A program made the position numbers and the translations under genes. Below are positions 25,680-35,444 of a stretch of 64,000 bases of DNA, in pieces. Every line of letters starts with the position of its first letter. Within the stretch, counting starts at the first letter, position 1. The DNA comes from Weeksella massiliensis (GTDB lineage Bacteria; Bacteroidota; Bacteroidia; Flavobacteriales; Weeksellaceae), in the NCBI GenBank assembly GCA_000751595.1, contig CCMH01000037.1, positions 62,001 to 126,000 of the forward strand. Reading direction: 5' to 3'. Below the pieces are notes generated by a model, which worked only from the letters and a program-made list of their open reading frames with translations, was not told the DNA's origin and searched no databases.

Positions 25680-27890
25680 ATGAAAAAATTTACTACTTTA
25701 GTGAGTATGTTTTTTTTGGTAGGATCTTTTGCCACGGCGCAAACGCGTACAGTCGCCAAAGAAATTGCCACAATTACTGCTCAGAAAAAGACTTTTCAGT
25801 CGTATTCTCTTTTTTCTAAATCCACATCAGCAAAAAAAAATGTAGAGGTCGAAAAGGTAGAATATCTTACATTAGACGCTTCATTACTCAAAGGTTTAGC
25901 ACAAAAATCTCCTACCAATATTGCAATAAATTTACCCTATGACGGGAAGGAAATTACATTAGAATTAACTAAAAACACCACACTTTTTGATGATTCTTTT
26001 TATGTAACCGATGAGAAAAATAATCCTATAAAATATACTCCAGGAGTTTATTATCGTGGCGTTATCAAAGGAGAAAGCAATTCTTTGGTCGCTTTAAGTG
26101 TTTTCGATAATGAAGTGATTGCTGTGATTAGTTCGGATGATTTTGGGAATCTTAACCTTGGTGCATTGAACAATGACGAAGGAAAGATGATCAAAGGAAA
26201 CAAAAATTATGTTTTGTATTCTGATAAATATCTAAGACCAGAACATGATGGTAGTTTTTGTGCGGCGGATCAATTGCCGAATGAAGGAAGAGCTTTTGAT
26301 CACAATCAATTCGCAGGGGAAAACCAAGGGAAATTTGAAACAACAAAAATTCCTACAGTTTATTACGAAGTAGATTATGATATTTACATGGCCAAAGGTA
26401 AAGATACCACGGCGGTGATGAACTGGTTAACAGCTTTGGTAAACAATGTCCACACAATTTATAATAATGATGATATAGATATTGCGATGCGAAGTACATT
26501 GATTTGGACGGTGAAAGATCCATACCAAGGAGCGGGAAGTACTTCTGTAAAATATTTAGAAAAATTTAGAAAAAATCGTCCAACATTTGATGCACATTTA
26601 GCACAGTTGGTTGGGATTGATCCAGGAGGATTAGGCGGTGTTGCTTACCTTAACGGCCTTTGTTCACAAGCCAATTATTCGTATTGTGATATGGATAATA
26701 CACCAGTAGTAAACTTCCCAAGCTATTCGTGGAATGTGATGGTTATGACGCACGAATTAGGTCATAACTTAGGATCGCAACACACGCATGCTTGTGTATG
26801 GAATGGGAACGATACTGCGATTGACGGTTGTTATACTCTAGAAGGGAACTGTGCAAATCCCGGTATCCCAGCTAGTGGAGGAACGATCATGAGTTATTGC
26901 CACTTACAATCGGTAGGGACCAACTTCAATAATGGTTTCGGGCCTCAACCAAAACAAAGAATTATTGATTTTATCAATTCTAGCACGTGTACCACCGAGT
27001 CGTTAGACGATATTTGTATTACTTATCATCCAGTGTACGAAGCGGTAAATATCACACCAACCTCAGCTCAAATCAATGTAGTATTAAATAATAACGAGGT
27101 AACAAATTGGGAATATAAACTGTCGAAATTCAGTAGAGCAATCCCTAATACTTGGTCATCGAATGAAAATAATACCTTCAATTTTTCAGATTTAGAAGCA
27201 AATACCTATTACCGTTTACGTATTCGTAAAGCTTGTGATGTAAATAATTTTACTGGAGTAGATTTGGTTTTTGCTACAAGTGCAGAAGATTTTTGTTCTG
27301 GTACTGAGAAATTTGTAGATTTCGGAGGGGTAAATTCTCGCTATATTTCAAGTGAAAATTGGACCCGTACTTTGATGCCATCTCAAGAAGGTTCTAAAAT
27401 TAAGGTTGATTTCGTCGCCTTCAATACCGAAGCAAAATCAGACTTTTTATATGTGTTTGATGGAGTAAATGAAGACGCTCCTTCGTTAACGCCGAATGGT
27501 CTAACGGGTGATCTTTCTAACAAGTTACCAAATTTCGAAGCAAGTAATGAAGCAGGTGCATTAACCTTCAAATTTACCTCAGATGGTTCGGTAGAAAACG
27601 CAGGTTGGGAAGCCAATGTGAGCTGTTCTGTTTTAGGAACAGATGATCAAAACGCGTTGGTAGATTATTCATACTATCCAAATCCGGTTAGCCATGAAAT
27701 GAGTTTTGTTGCTAAAAATCCTTTCCAAAAAATAGAAATTTATTCTATGGATGGTAGAAAAGTTTATAGCAAAAACTACAAAAACGTATTTGCAACCCAA
27801 GTAGATATGAAGTCTTTAGCGAAAGGAACTTACCTTGTTCAGGTAGATTTCAACGGAAAAACAACAACTTTCAAAATCGTTAAAAAATAA
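25680..27890 (+). CDS. Secreted reprolysin-like (M12B) metalloprotease with T9SS sorting domain
   Basis: The 736-residue protein has a signal peptide ending near ATAQ. A propeptide-like region (to about 200) is followed by the metalloprotease domain with HELGHNLGSQHTH (extended zinc site HExxHxxGxxH). A fibronectin-III-like segment follows, then a CUB-like region (FCSGTEKFVDFGG onward), then a type A T9SS domain starting YYPNPVSHE and ending FKIVKK. It should be exported by the Sec and Por systems and act outside the cell on proteins. A GGTAGGAT octamer is embedded in the signal-peptide codons (25718). Confidence 0.92.
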   Translation: MKKFTTLVSMFFLVGSFATAQTRTVAKEIATITAQKKTFQSYSLFSKSTSAKKNVEVEKVEYLTLDASLLKGLAQKSPTNIAINLPYDGKEITLELTKNTTLFDDSFYVTDEKNNPIKYTPGVYYRGVIKGESNSLVALSVFDNEVIAVISSDDFGNLNLGALNNDEGKMIKGNKNYVLYSDKYLRPEHDGSFCAADQLPNEGRAFDHNQFAGENQGKFETTKIPTVYYEVDYDIYMAKGKDTTAVMNWLTALVNNVHTIYNNDDIDIAMRSTLIWTVKDPYQGAGSTSVKYLEKFRKNRPTFDAHLAQLVGIDPGGLGGVAYLNGLCSQANYSYCDMDNTPVVNFPSYSWNVMVMTHELGHNLGSQHTHACVWNGNDTAIDGCYTLEGNCANPGIPASGGTIMSYCHLQSVGTNFNNGFGPQPKQRIIDFINSSTCTTESLDDICITYHPVYEAVNITPTSAQINVVLNNNEVTNWEYKLSKFSRAIPNTWSSNENNTFNFSDLEANTYYRLRIRKACDVNNFTGVDLVFATSAEDFCSGTEKFVDFGGVNSRYISSENWTRTLMPSQEGSKIKVDFVAFNTEAKSDFLYVFDGVNEDAPSLTPNGLTGDLSNKLPNFEASNEAGALTFKFTSDGSVENAGWEANVSCSVLGTDDQNALVDYSYYPNPVSHEMSFVAKNPFQKIEIYSMDGRKVYSKNYKNVFATQVDMKSLAKGTYLVQVDFNGKTTTFKIVKK

Positions 27891-27917
27891 CGGTAGGATG
27901 AATTAGTTGTCCTATAT

Positions 27918-27954
27918 AAAAAAGGGTTTCAGAAAATTTTGAAACCCTTTTTTT
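27918..27954 (+). terminator. Terminator after the metalloprotease gene
   Basis: The stem AAAGGGTTTC/GAAACCCTTT is flanked by A and T runs. It separates two convergent genes and could act on both strands. A GGTAGGAT octamer (27892-27899) lies between the stop and the hairpin. Confidence 0.9.
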
Positions 27955-27956
27955 AT

Positions 27957-28283
27957 TTACCATTTTCTGAGTTCTAGATTGGATAAACTATACGGATCAA
28001 AACCCTCAAACAAATCTTCTATCAATTGATAAACCTGCTGATAATGCATCAAGGTTTCGTGCGATTGATGTTTTTCAAAATCCATAATATCAATCAAAAA
28101 AAGAAAACGATCGTATTTCGTTACTTGTAAGTAAATATCCCTTTCGGTTACAAAACCAATATGGCTTCCATCGTAATCGGGCATATCATGAAAAATATCT
28201 ATCGCTTGACTAAAACTGCAAGGCAAAGGCGATTCTAACGGAATTTCTAATTCATCTGCTATGTTCTGGAAAAACACTTTCAT
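27957..28283 (-). CDS. Conserved-looking small acidic protein, function unknown
   Basis: The 108-residue product has no signal peptide, no membrane segment and no motif I recognise. It is rich in Asp, Glu and aromatic residues (for example FHDMPDYDGSHIGFV and YLQVTKYDRFLFLID), consistent with a folded cytosolic protein. A minus-strand TATCTTTG (28288-28295) lies directly before the ATG, suggesting a nearly leaderless mRNA. It is divergent from lpd. Confidence 0.65.
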   Translation of the reverse strand: MKVFFQNIADELEIPLESPLPCSFSQAIDIFHDMPDYDGSHIGFVTERDIYLQVTKYDRFLFLIDIMDFEKHQSHETLMHYQQVYQLIEDLFEGFDPYSLSNLELRKW

Positions 28284-28287
28284 CGGA

Positions 28288-28295
28288 CAAAGATA
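28288..28295 (-). promoter_or_regulatory. -7 element (TATCTTTG, minus strand)
   Basis: An exact TAnnTTTG lies four bases from the start codon of the small acidic protein gene. The transcript would begin at about the ATG. Confidence 0.5.
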
Positions 28296-28372
28296 CTCAA
28301 ACTCTTGTTCAACTTTCTATCAACAATTTTCATATTAATAGATATATTTCTAAATTAGCACAAATTTCGAAA

Positions 28373-29761
28373 ATGAACTACGATATTATAATTATAGGTA
28401 GCGGACCAGGCGGGTACGTAGCTGCCATTAGAGGGTCTCAATTAGGGAAAAAAGTGGCCATAGTAGAAAAAGCAGAATTGGGTGGAATTTGCCTCAATTG
28501 GGGATGTATTCCGACCAAAGCGCTACTAAAAAGTGCACAAGTATATAAATATTTAAACAATGCCCAAGATTTTGGGATCAATGTGCCAGAAAACATCGGA
28601 TTCGAGTTTCCGAACGTGGTACAAAGAAGTAGAGGAGTTGCCGACCGCATGAGTAAAGGGGTGCAATTCTTGATGAAAAAAAATAAAATTGATATCATCC
28701 AAGGAGAAGCGAAAGTTTTAGCCGGTAAAAAAGTATTGGTTACCAACGAAAACGAAACCAAAGAATATCAAGCAGAAAATATTATTATTGCTACCGGAGC
28801 TCGTTCTCGCGAGTTGCCTGCATTGCCACAAGATGGTAAAAAGGTAATCGGTTATCGTGGTGCTTTAGCATTAGAGAAACTTCCGAAATCGATGATCGTT
28901 GTCGGTTCTGGTGCTATTGGTGTTGAGTTTGCTCATTTCTATCATTCCTTAGGGACAGAAGTAACTATTGTAGAATTTTTACCAAGAATTGTTCCGGTAG
29001 AAGATGAAGATGTATCAAAGCAATTGCAATTATCTTTCAAAAAATCTGGAATTAAAATTCTGACCAATGCAGAAGTTACCCAAGTAGATACTACAGGTGA
29101 TTTGGTAAAAGCAACGGTGAAAACAGCGAAAGGAGAAGAAGTTCTCGAAGCAGAAGTTGTACTTTCTGCGGTAGGAATTGTTCCAAATACAGAAAATATT
29201 GGGTTAGAAGAAGTAGGAATTGCAACCGAACGTGGTAAAATTGTCATCAATGATTATTGCCAAACTTCAGTGCCTGGCTATTATGCAATTGGCGATGTAG
29301 TAAAAGGAGCTGATCTTGCTCACTTAGCATCTGCGCAAGGAATTTTAGCTGCAGAAAAAATTGCTGGTTTAGAAGTTGAGCCAATCGATTATGGCAATAT
29401 ACCAGGGTGTACATATTGTTCTCCAGAGATTGCCTCTGTTGGTCTTACCGAAGCAAAAGCAAAAGAAGCTGGTTATGAAGTGAAAGTAGGAAAATTCCCT
29501 TTCTCTGCTAACGGAAAAGCTGTAGCAAATGGTGCTACCGATGGTTTTGTGAAAGTTGTTTTTGATGCAAAATATGGTGAATGGTTGGGTTGTCACATGA
29601 TTGGTGATGGCGTTACCGAAATGATTGCCGAAGCTGTTGTGGCTCGTAAATTAGAAACAACCGGACAAGAAATTATGAAATCTGTTCACGCGCATCCTAC
29701 CATGGCAGAAGCGATTATGGAAGCTGTAGAAGATGCTTACGGACATGCAATTCATATCTAA
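28373..29761 (+). CDS. lpdA: Dihydrolipoyl dehydrogenase (first copy)
   Basis: The E3 flavoenzyme reoxidises dihydrolipoyl groups of 2-oxoacid dehydrogenases or the glycine cleavage H-protein, using NAD+. FAD binding is at GSGPGGYVAAIR (9-20). The redox-active disulfide is in GGICLNWGCIPTK (Cys40 and Cys45). The NAD site is VVGSGAIGVEFAHF, and the His-Glu dyad lies in HAHPTMAEA near the C-terminus. The 462 residues are full length. It differs clearly from the second copy at 50790, so the two probably serve different complexes. Confidence 0.96.
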   Translation: MNYDIIIIGSGPGGYVAAIRGSQLGKKVAIVEKAELGGICLNWGCIPTKALLKSAQVYKYLNNAQDFGINVPENIGFEFPNVVQRSRGVADRMSKGVQFLMKKNKIDIIQGEAKVLAGKKVLVTNENETKEYQAENIIIATGARSRELPALPQDGKKVIGYRGALALEKLPKSMIVVGSGAIGVEFAHFYHSLGTEVTIVEFLPRIVPVEDEDVSKQLQLSFKKSGIKILTNAEVTQVDTTGDLVKATVKTAKGEEVLEAEVVLSAVGIVPNTENIGLEEVGIATERGKIVINDYCQTSVPGYYAIGDVVKGADLAHLASAQGILAAEKIAGLEVEPIDYGNIPGCTYCSPEIASVGLTEAKAKEAGYEVKVGKFPFSANGKAVANGATDGFVKVVFDAKYGEWLGCHMIGDGVTEMIAEAVVARKLETTGQEIMKSVHAHPTMAEAIMEAVEDAYGHAIHI

Positions 29762-29795
29762 TCGAAATCGAAAATATTCGAAATTACAATAGTGT

Positions 29796-29827
29796 AAAAA
29801 GGGTGGGAATTTTTCCTACCTTTTTTT
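29796..29827 (+). terminator. Terminator after the first lpd
   Basis: AAAAAGGGTGGGAA pairs with TTCCTACCTTTTT, with one G-T pair, and ends in Ts. The 3' arm contains TCCTACC, seven of eight bases of the recurrent octamer. Confidence 0.88.
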
Positions 29828-29882
29828 GTGTTAAATTATTGTAATCAATTTTCGTTAGTGTAAAACATATACCGAATAGTTG

Positions 29883-29890
29883 TAACTTTG
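29883..29890 (+). promoter_or_regulatory. -7 element (TAACTTTG) of the small T9SS protein gene
   Basis: An exact TAnnTTTG gives a leader of about 40 A-rich bases, as in highly translated Bacteroidota genes. A TTG is not seen at -33. Confidence 0.6.
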
Positions 29891-29935
29891 TATCCCAAAT
29901 AAACGGGATAATATTAATTAAAAAAATAAAAAATT

Positions 29936-30688
29936 ATGAAAAAAATCTATTCTTTAGCAGTTGCTGTAGCATTAGCTTTTACAGTTCAAGCTCAACAATC
30001 TCACAATTATGTATTTGCTGACCAGGGGTTTGCAAATGCAGAAGACATTACTACAGGTGATATTTTATCAGGAAAATTGACGTATGAAGCTTTAGCAAAT
30101 GGGTCTAAAAATCCTCCAAAATATTATGATACAGGTAAAAATATGAGATTATATTCAAGTAATGAAGACGGTAATGGTAACTCATATGAAATTAAAGCTG
30201 TAGGTGATGTGAAAATCAACTCTGTAAGATTTGTAACAGATGATTATTCTGATTATGCTCCAATGACTGCAAAATTATTTGTAGATGGTAATGTTGTACC
30301 AACAGTAAAAGATCCTGCTGATGCAAGTATTTATGTTGTAGAAGCTTCTACACCAGCATCTTCAATCAAGATTCAAAATGGTCAAACAGGAACTTCTGCT
30401 CAAATCCGTATCCAAGTTTTAGAAATTACGTATTCTGATAATTTATCAACAATTGATTATGAGACTGCAGCTAAAGCAGTAAAAACAACAGTTTGGACAG
30501 ACACGGCATCTTTCGACGCAAATGGAGTTACAAATGTTGAAGTGTATAATGTAAACGGACAAGTTGTAAAAGCTTTCGAAGTAAACGGAAATCAATCTGT
30601 TAATGTTTCTTCATTAGCAAACGGAATTTACTTTGTAAAAACAACAACCAACGGTGTTTCTTCAACTACAAAAGTTGTAAAAAAATAA
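29936..30688 (+). CDS. Secreted protein with T9SS sorting domain, function unknown
   Basis: The 250-residue product has a signal peptide ending FTVQAQQ. The mature part (about 20-170) has beta-rich sequence with no catalytic motif I recognise. The C-terminal 75 residues form a type A T9SS domain (NVEVYNVNGQVVKAFEVNG, then ending STTKVVKK). Codon choice is unusually uniform (mostly A/T-ending and repeated codons), and the leader is A-rich; both suggest high expression. It is monocistronic, with its own promoter and terminator. Confidence 0.82.
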   Translation: MKKIYSLAVAVALAFTVQAQQSHNYVFADQGFANAEDITTGDILSGKLTYEALANGSKNPPKYYDTGKNMRLYSSNEDGNGNSYEIKAVGDVKINSVRFVTDDYSDYAPMTAKLFVDGNVVPTVKDPADASIYVVEASTPASSIKIQNGQTGTSAQIRIQVLEITYSDNLSTIDYETAAKAVKTTVWTDTASFDANGVTNVEVYNVNGQVVKAFEVNGNQSVNVSSLANGIYFVKTTTNGVSSTTKVVKK

Positions 30689-30710
30689 GCTTATTTAGTT
30701 AAGTTTCATT

Positions 30711-30738
30711 AAAGCCTCATATTTTATGAGGCTTTTTT
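30711..30738 (+). terminator. Terminator after the small T9SS protein gene
   Basis: AAAGCCTCAT pairs with ATGAGGCTTT around an ATTTT loop and ends in Ts, 22 bases after the stop. Confidence 0.93.
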
Positions 30739-30785
30739 GTGTTTTAGCAGTATGTTGATTAAATTCATACTCAAACCACAAAAAA

Positions 30786-32426
30786 ATGATAAGAGAATTT
30801 TCGTATGCAAGCGGACCATCGAACGTACCGCTTTTAGGGGAAACTATTGGCGATAACCTAAAAAGAATTGTAGCCAAGTATCCAACGCAAGATGCTTTGG
30901 TCAGTGTCGATCAAGATATTCGATATACTTATTCGCAATTTTATTATCAAACCGAAATTATTGCGAAAGCCCTTTTAGCCAAAGGAATTCAATCCGGTGA
31001 TCGGGTAGGAATTTGGTCGGCCAATAGAGCAGAATGGGTGCTGTTGCAATTTGCAACTGCAAGAATTGGTGTGATTCTCGTAACTATCAACCCGGCTTAT
31101 CGTATTAGCGAATTGGCTTATGTTGTGAATCAATCCGAAATCAAAGCCCTTTTTGCATCCAAACAATACAAATCGAGTCAATACCAAGATATGATCGAAA
31201 AAGTAAGCCCCGAATGTCCTACTTTGGAGCAAGTATATATTTTCGAGAATGATTGGAAAGATTTTTTAGCATATTCGGATAATATCAATACCTCAAAACT
31301 CAATTTTATCGAACAAAGTGTTCAGTTCGATGATCCGGTGAACATCCAATATACTTCGGGGACAACCGGTTTCCCGAAAGGGGTAACGCTTACTCATCAT
31401 AATATTTTGAACAATGGCTATTTTATAGGTATCCGATTAAATTATACTTCTCTGGATCGTGTGTGTATTCCTGTTCCTTTTTATCATTGTTTCGGGATGG
31501 TAATTGGGAATTTAGCTTGCGTTACGCACGGCGCGTGCATGGTTCTTCCGTCGGATAATTTCGATGCAGCCAAAACGCTCAAAGCTGTACAAGAAGAGAA
31601 ATGTACTTCGCTCTATGGCGTGCCGACGATGTTTATTGCCGAATTAGATTTGCCGAATTTCGAGGATTATGATTTGTCTACATTGCGTACCGGTGTGATG
31701 GCAGGTTCTCCTTGTCCGATCGAAATCATGAAAAAAGTACAATCCTTGATGAATATGCAAGAAGTGTCTATTTGTTACGGAATGACAGAAACTTCTCCTG
31801 TATCGATACAGACCAAGATAGGAACTCCACTCGAAAAACAAGTGAGCACTGTTGGGACGGTGATGGATCATTTAGAAATAAAAATTGTCGATCCCGAAAC
31901 CGGCGAAATATTACCGCGAGGAGTGCAAGGAGAATTGTGTACAAGAGGCTATTCGGTGATGATGAAATATTGGAATATGCCCGAAGCTACTGCACAAGTA
32001 AAAGATAAACATAATTGGCTGCATTCGGGTGATTTAGCTACAATGGATGATGAAGGGTATGTGAATATAACAGGTAGGATAAAGGATTTGATAATTCGTG
32101 GAGGTGAAAATATTTCTCCAAAAGAAATCGAAGATTACCTTTATACGCATCCTAAAATTTCTGATGTACAAATCATTGGGGTACCAAGTGAAAAGTATGG
32201 TGAAGAAGTGATGGCTTGGGTAAAATTAAAAGAAAATGAAGTCTGTTCGGAAGATGAATTACAAGAATTCTGTATGTCAATTGCACATTATAAACGTCCG
32301 AAATATTGGAAGTTTGTAACTGAATTTCCAATGACCGTTTCAGGGAAAATAAGAAAAATAGAGATGCGAGAAATTGCTATCGAAGAGTTGGGTTTACAAA
32401 ACGTAGAACGTATTAAAACTTCGTAA
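30786..32426 (+). CDS. AMP-binding fatty acyl-CoA ligase
   Basis: The ANL-family enzyme activates a carboxylic acid to acyl-CoA through an acyl-AMP. The P-loop-like motif is [18 protein letters not shown], the adenine motif is CYGMTETSP, and the hinge is [20 protein letters not shown]. The C-terminal catalytic Lys is in [12 protein letters not shown]. The 546 residues and the N-terminus resemble medium- to long-chain fatty acyl-CoA synthetases. It is a cytosolic enzyme, probably for fatty acid use. A response regulator gene with its own -7 element follows 48 bases later. Confidence 0.9.
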   Translation: MIREFSYASGPSNVPLLGETIGDNLKRIVAKYPTQDALVSVDQDIRYTYSQFYYQTEIIAKALLAKGIQSGDRVGIWSANRAEWVLLQFATARIGVILVTINPAYRISELAYVVNQSEIKALFASKQYKSSQYQDMIEKVSPECPTLEQVYIFENDWKDFLAYSDNINTSKLNFIEQSVQFDDPVNIQYTSGTTGFPKGVTLTHHNILNNGYFIGIRLNYTSLDRVCIPVPFYHCFGMVIGNLACVTHGACMVLPSDNFDAAKTLKAVQEEKCTSLYGVPTMFIAELDLPNFEDYDLSTLRTGVMAGSPCPIEIMKKVQSLMNMQEVSICYGMTETSPVSIQTKIGTPLEKQVSTVGTVMDHLEIKIVDPETGEILPRGVQGELCTRGYSVMMKYWNMPEATAQVKDKHNWLHSGDLATMDDEGYVNITGRIKDLIIRGGENISPKEIEDYLYTHPKISDVQIIGVPSEKYGEEVMAWVKLKENEVCSEDELQEFCMSIAHYKRPKYWKFVTEFPMTVSGKIRKIEMREIAIEELGLQNVERIKTS

Positions 32427-32443
32427 GCTCATAGAAATTTACG

Positions 32444-32451
32444 TATATTTG
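32444..32451 (+). promoter_or_regulatory. -7 element (TATATTTG) of the sigma-54 response regulator
   Basis: An exact TAnnTTTG lies 23 bases before the start codon. No TTG is seen at the ideal spacing. Confidence 0.5.
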
Positions 32452-32474
32452 GAAGGCAAAATTAAAAATAAAAC

Positions 32475-33659
32475 ATGCCAAAAATATTAATCATCGAAGA
32501 TGAAAAAGCCATCCGTAACGTACTGAAAAGTATTTTACTCGATGAGGATTCTTCTTTCGAAGTTGATGAAGCGGAGAACGGTGAAATTGCTCTTCAGAAA
32601 ATTAATGAAGTAGAATATGATTTAATCATTTCCGATATCAAAATGCCCAAAAAAGATGGAGTAGAAGTGTTAACAGAAGCGCTCGAACAACATCCCGATC
32701 TTACTTTTGTAATGATTTCTGGACACGGAGATATCGAAACTGCCGTTGATTGTATCAAGAAGGGTGCGTACGATTATATCTCAAAACCACCTGATCTCAA
32801 TCGATTACTCAACACGGTTCGCAATGCACTCAACCATAAAACTTTGGTGAAAACCAATACTGCGCTCAAAACAGAGAATAAAGCACTCAAACGTAAAGTG
32901 AGTAAGCAATATACGATGATTGGAAGCTCGAGTAGGTTAGATGAAATTCGCGACATAATCGATAAAGTAGCTTCAACCGAAGCACGAGTTCTGATTACCG
33001 GACCCAACGGAACAGGAAAAGAGTTGGTTGCTCATCAATTGCACGAAAAAAGTGATCGTAACAAAAAAACACTTATCGAAGTTAACTGTGCTGCGATTCC
33101 TGCAGAACTTATTGAGAGTGAGTTGTTTGGGCATGTGAAAGGTTCTTTTACCGGAGCCGTAAAAGATAAACAAGGTAAGTTTGAGTTGGCCAATCAAGGA
33201 ACAATTTTCTTAGATGAAATTGGTGATATGAGTCTTTCTGCGCAAGCTAAAGTGTTGAGAGCGTTGCAGGAAGGGAAAATTTCTCCGGTAGGAAGCGAGA
33301 AAGAAATCGATGTGAATGTTCGTGTGATTGCGGCAACCAACAAAGACCTACGAAAAGAGATTGACGAAGGTCGTTTCCGCGAAGATTTATACCATCGTTT
33401 GGCGGTGATTATTATAGAAGTGCCTGCCCTCAACGATCGGAAAGAAGATATCCCCGAATTGGTCGAACATTTTGTGGCTTCGTTGACCGAAAGTCAAGGT
33501 TTGCCCAATAAAACGTTTGATGCCTCCGCATACGAAGCGCTGAAAGAAATCGATTGGACAGGAAATATTCGCGAGCTGCGAAATGTTGTAGAACGTTTGT
33601 TGATCTTGTCGAATAATCCTGTGAAAAAGGAAGATGTAGAAGCTTTTGTTCGTAAATAA
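32475..33659 (+). CDS. NtrC-type sigma-54 response regulator lacking a DNA-binding tail
   Basis: A receiver domain (1-120) carries the phospho-acceptor Asp54 in ISDIKMPKKDG. A sigma-54 AAA+ domain (about 145-385) follows, with Walker A GPNGTGKE, Walker B FLDEIGDM, the sigma-54 contact loop GSFTGA instead of GAFTGA, and the arginine-finger region FREDLYHRL. The protein ends at residue 394, after WTGNIRELRNVVERL, with no Fis-type helix-turn-helix. It could therefore work from solution or through a partner. No histidine kinase gene is adjacent. The next gene starts at the base after its stop. Confidence 0.92.
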   Translation: MPKILIIEDEKAIRNVLKSILLDEDSSFEVDEAENGEIALQKINEVEYDLIISDIKMPKKDGVEVLTEALEQHPDLTFVMISGHGDIETAVDCIKKGAYDYISKPPDLNRLLNTVRNALNHKTLVKTNTALKTENKALKRKVSKQYTMIGSSSRLDEIRDIIDKVASTEARVLITGPNGTGKELVAHQLHEKSDRNKKTLIEVNCAAIPAELIESELFGHVKGSFTGAVKDKQGKFELANQGTIFLDEIGDMSLSAQAKVLRALQEGKISPVGSEKEIDVNVRVIAATNKDLRKEIDEGRFREDLYHRLAVIIIEVPALNDRKEDIPELVEHFVASLTESQGLPNKTFDASAYEALKEIDWTGNIRELRNVVERLLILSNNPVKKEDVEAFVRK

Positions 33660-34169
33660 ATGAAAAATTTAGGTCTAATAAGTTTTCTTTCGGTAGGATT
33701 ATTTTTTTCGTGTGAGTCCTCTGATCAATCTCAAGTTGGGAAAGATTTTTTTGAAACGTATGCACTCCGAAAAGATGAAAAATTATTGCAATCATTCTAT
33801 AATGATACCATAGAATACGAAAATGTAGTTTTGCAAAGTGGTTCACATCCAATCTCGAGTTTAGAATTAATTCGGACCAATTTCAGTTTCAATGATGCGC
33901 AAATGGTGTATCAGAACGATACGATTTTGCGGGTAGAACAACTGTTGAGCAATGACACCATGATTGTTGCGCAAGGTCATTTTCTATCCTACCAATATCA
34001 AGGATTAACGATTCCAGAAATGAAGTTTACGACTTGGCTATTTCTCGACAAAAACAAGAAAATAAAAAAACAAGTCGATTGGTTTAATTATCCGATAGAA
34101 GATATTATTCAGGCTTATCAGATGAAGCAGTCGATGAATTTTTCGACCACGCCCCAAGCGCAAGAATAA
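33660..34169 (+). CDS. Lipoprotein with NTF2/SnoaL-like appearance, function unknown
   Basis: A lipobox LFFSC with Cys18 predicts a lipoprotein of 169 residues. The body (KDFFETYALRKDEKLLQSFY, later TTWLFLDKNKKIKKQVDWF) looks like an NTF2-like fold, but this is only a resemblance. The ATG directly follows the TAA of the sigma-54 regulator gene, so the two are co-transcribed and perhaps translationally coupled. A GGTAGGAT octamer lies in the signal-peptide codons and another, reversed, near 33986. Confidence 0.72.
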   Translation: MKNLGLISFLSVGLFFSCESSDQSQVGKDFFETYALRKDEKLLQSFYNDTIEYENVVLQSGSHPISSLELIRTNFSFNDAQMVYQNDTILRVEQLLSNDTMIVAQGHFLSYQYQGLTIPEMKFTTWLFLDKNKKIKKQVDWFNYPIEDIIQAYQMKQSMNFSTTPQAQE

Positions 34170-34172
34170 AAG

Positions 34173-34205
34173 AAAAAGAGTAGTTGAAAAACTACTCTTT
34201 TTTTA
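34173..34205. terminator. Bidirectional terminator between convergent genes
   Basis: AAAAAGAGTAGTT pairs with AACTACTCTTTTT around a GAAA loop. A and T runs on both sides allow it to end transcription from either gene. It overlaps the stop codon of the minus-strand gene. Confidence 0.9.
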
Positions 34206-35252
34206 TTGTTCTGTGTTGAAATATACTTTGTAATAAAACATTTTTTTGTCCTCATCATACCCTTTTTCTAGATAATCTTCTGCAGCATCTGCCGCCATCA
34301 AATCTATTTTTAGGATGATGTTGGTATCGAGTTTTATTTCACTTTTTATTTTTTTAGACTCTTTGATGAGCGAAGGTTTATTGACTTCAAAAGCCGTATC
34401 AAATTCTATTTTGAAATCTTCTGCATATTGGGTTTTGAATTTTTTATAATCATCCACCAACTCAAATTGATCAACAACTTGATCTTGAATCATTTCGTCG
34501 GTAACCATTTCATTCATCGTTAATAAATGCAACGTTTGCGACAGAAAATTGGCTTGTGTTTGCTTGTCATTTCGTTCTAAAACAACCTCCTCGGCAAACT
34601 GATTCATCAGGTGTAAATATTGTTTGGTCTGATAACGATCATCGTTAACTGCTGTAATTTCTAAGAAACTTTTCTTCCAATATTCGGATTCGTTTTGCAA
34701 ATCATCAACCGAAAAAACAATATATCCGTCGTCTTTTTGCGTGTTGACAACAAAAGCCGCTTTGTCTATTTTTTCTAATTTATATCCTTTTTGAATTGTA
34801 TAATCGATGTTTTTGGATTCATCGAAACGAATATATTTCTTTTTATTTTCGAGTTTGAAAATTCCAATTCCTTGCGTAGTAATATCTCCATACCGGATAT
34901 TATCAAAATAAGCGATGAAAACTTCACCCGATTTTATTTGTGGATGCAAAGATTTCTCGAATAAATGAGCTAAAATTTCATGCGAAAAATCCAAAAAATC
35001 GATCTTCTCTTCGAACATTTCTTGCATCAAATTATACACTACATTAAACTCTAATTTTTCGGTATAATGAGAAAAATGATAAGCGTCCATGTTGCGTTTG
35101 AAAGCTTGTGTAAGAAACGGAAATAAATCTTCTTCCTTTTTTTCGTCCATTTCCAAAGCTGCTTCCGCAAAAATATTGCGTTCTTCGCGCACTTTGTGCC
35201 CAACTTTCTGTAGGGATAAATAAGAAATATAAGCACTCTTAAAATCGATCAT
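34203..35252 (-). CDS. NA37-family (YejK-like) nucleoid-associated protein
   Basis: The 349-residue cytosolic protein matches the 37-kDa nucleoid-associated protein family, found on bacterial nucleoids but of unclear function. Supporting segments include SGEVFIAYFDNIRYGD, GIGIFKLENKKKYI and the C-terminal LDTNIILKIDLMAADAAEDY. It is highly acidic and rich in Lys and Glu. There is no signal peptide or membrane segment. It is convergent with the preceding lipoprotein gene. Confidence 0.85.
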   Translation of the reverse strand: MIDFKSAYISYLSLQKVGHKVREERNIFAEAALEMDEKKEEDLFPFLTQAFKRNMDAYHFSHYTEKLEFNVVYNLMQEMFEEKIDFLDFSHEILAHLFEKSLHPQIKSGEVFIAYFDNIRYGDITTQGIGIFKLENKKKYIRFDESKNIDYTIQKGYKLEKIDKAAFVVNTQKDDGYIVFSVDDLQNESEYWKKSFLEITAVNDDRYQTKQYLHLMNQFAEEVVLERNDKQTQANFLSQTLHLLTMNEMVTDEMIQDQVVDQFELVDDYKKFKTQYAEDFKIEFDTAFEVNKPSLIKESKKIKSEIKLDTNIILKIDLMAADAAEDYLEKGYDEDKKMFYYKVYFNTEQ

Positions 35253-35444
35253 CGTACATAAAATATCCTACAAAGATACATTAACTGCCTTGCTGTGCAA
35301 ATAGATTTCGGTAGGATTTGTTGCAGGAAATAAGGTAGATTCTTCGGTTTATTCATTGAGAATTGGACATTTTTTTTGATTAAAATATTTTTTGGCACAC
35401 TTATGGAATTTAACAAAATTGTAAAAATCTAAATTTGTAAGGAA

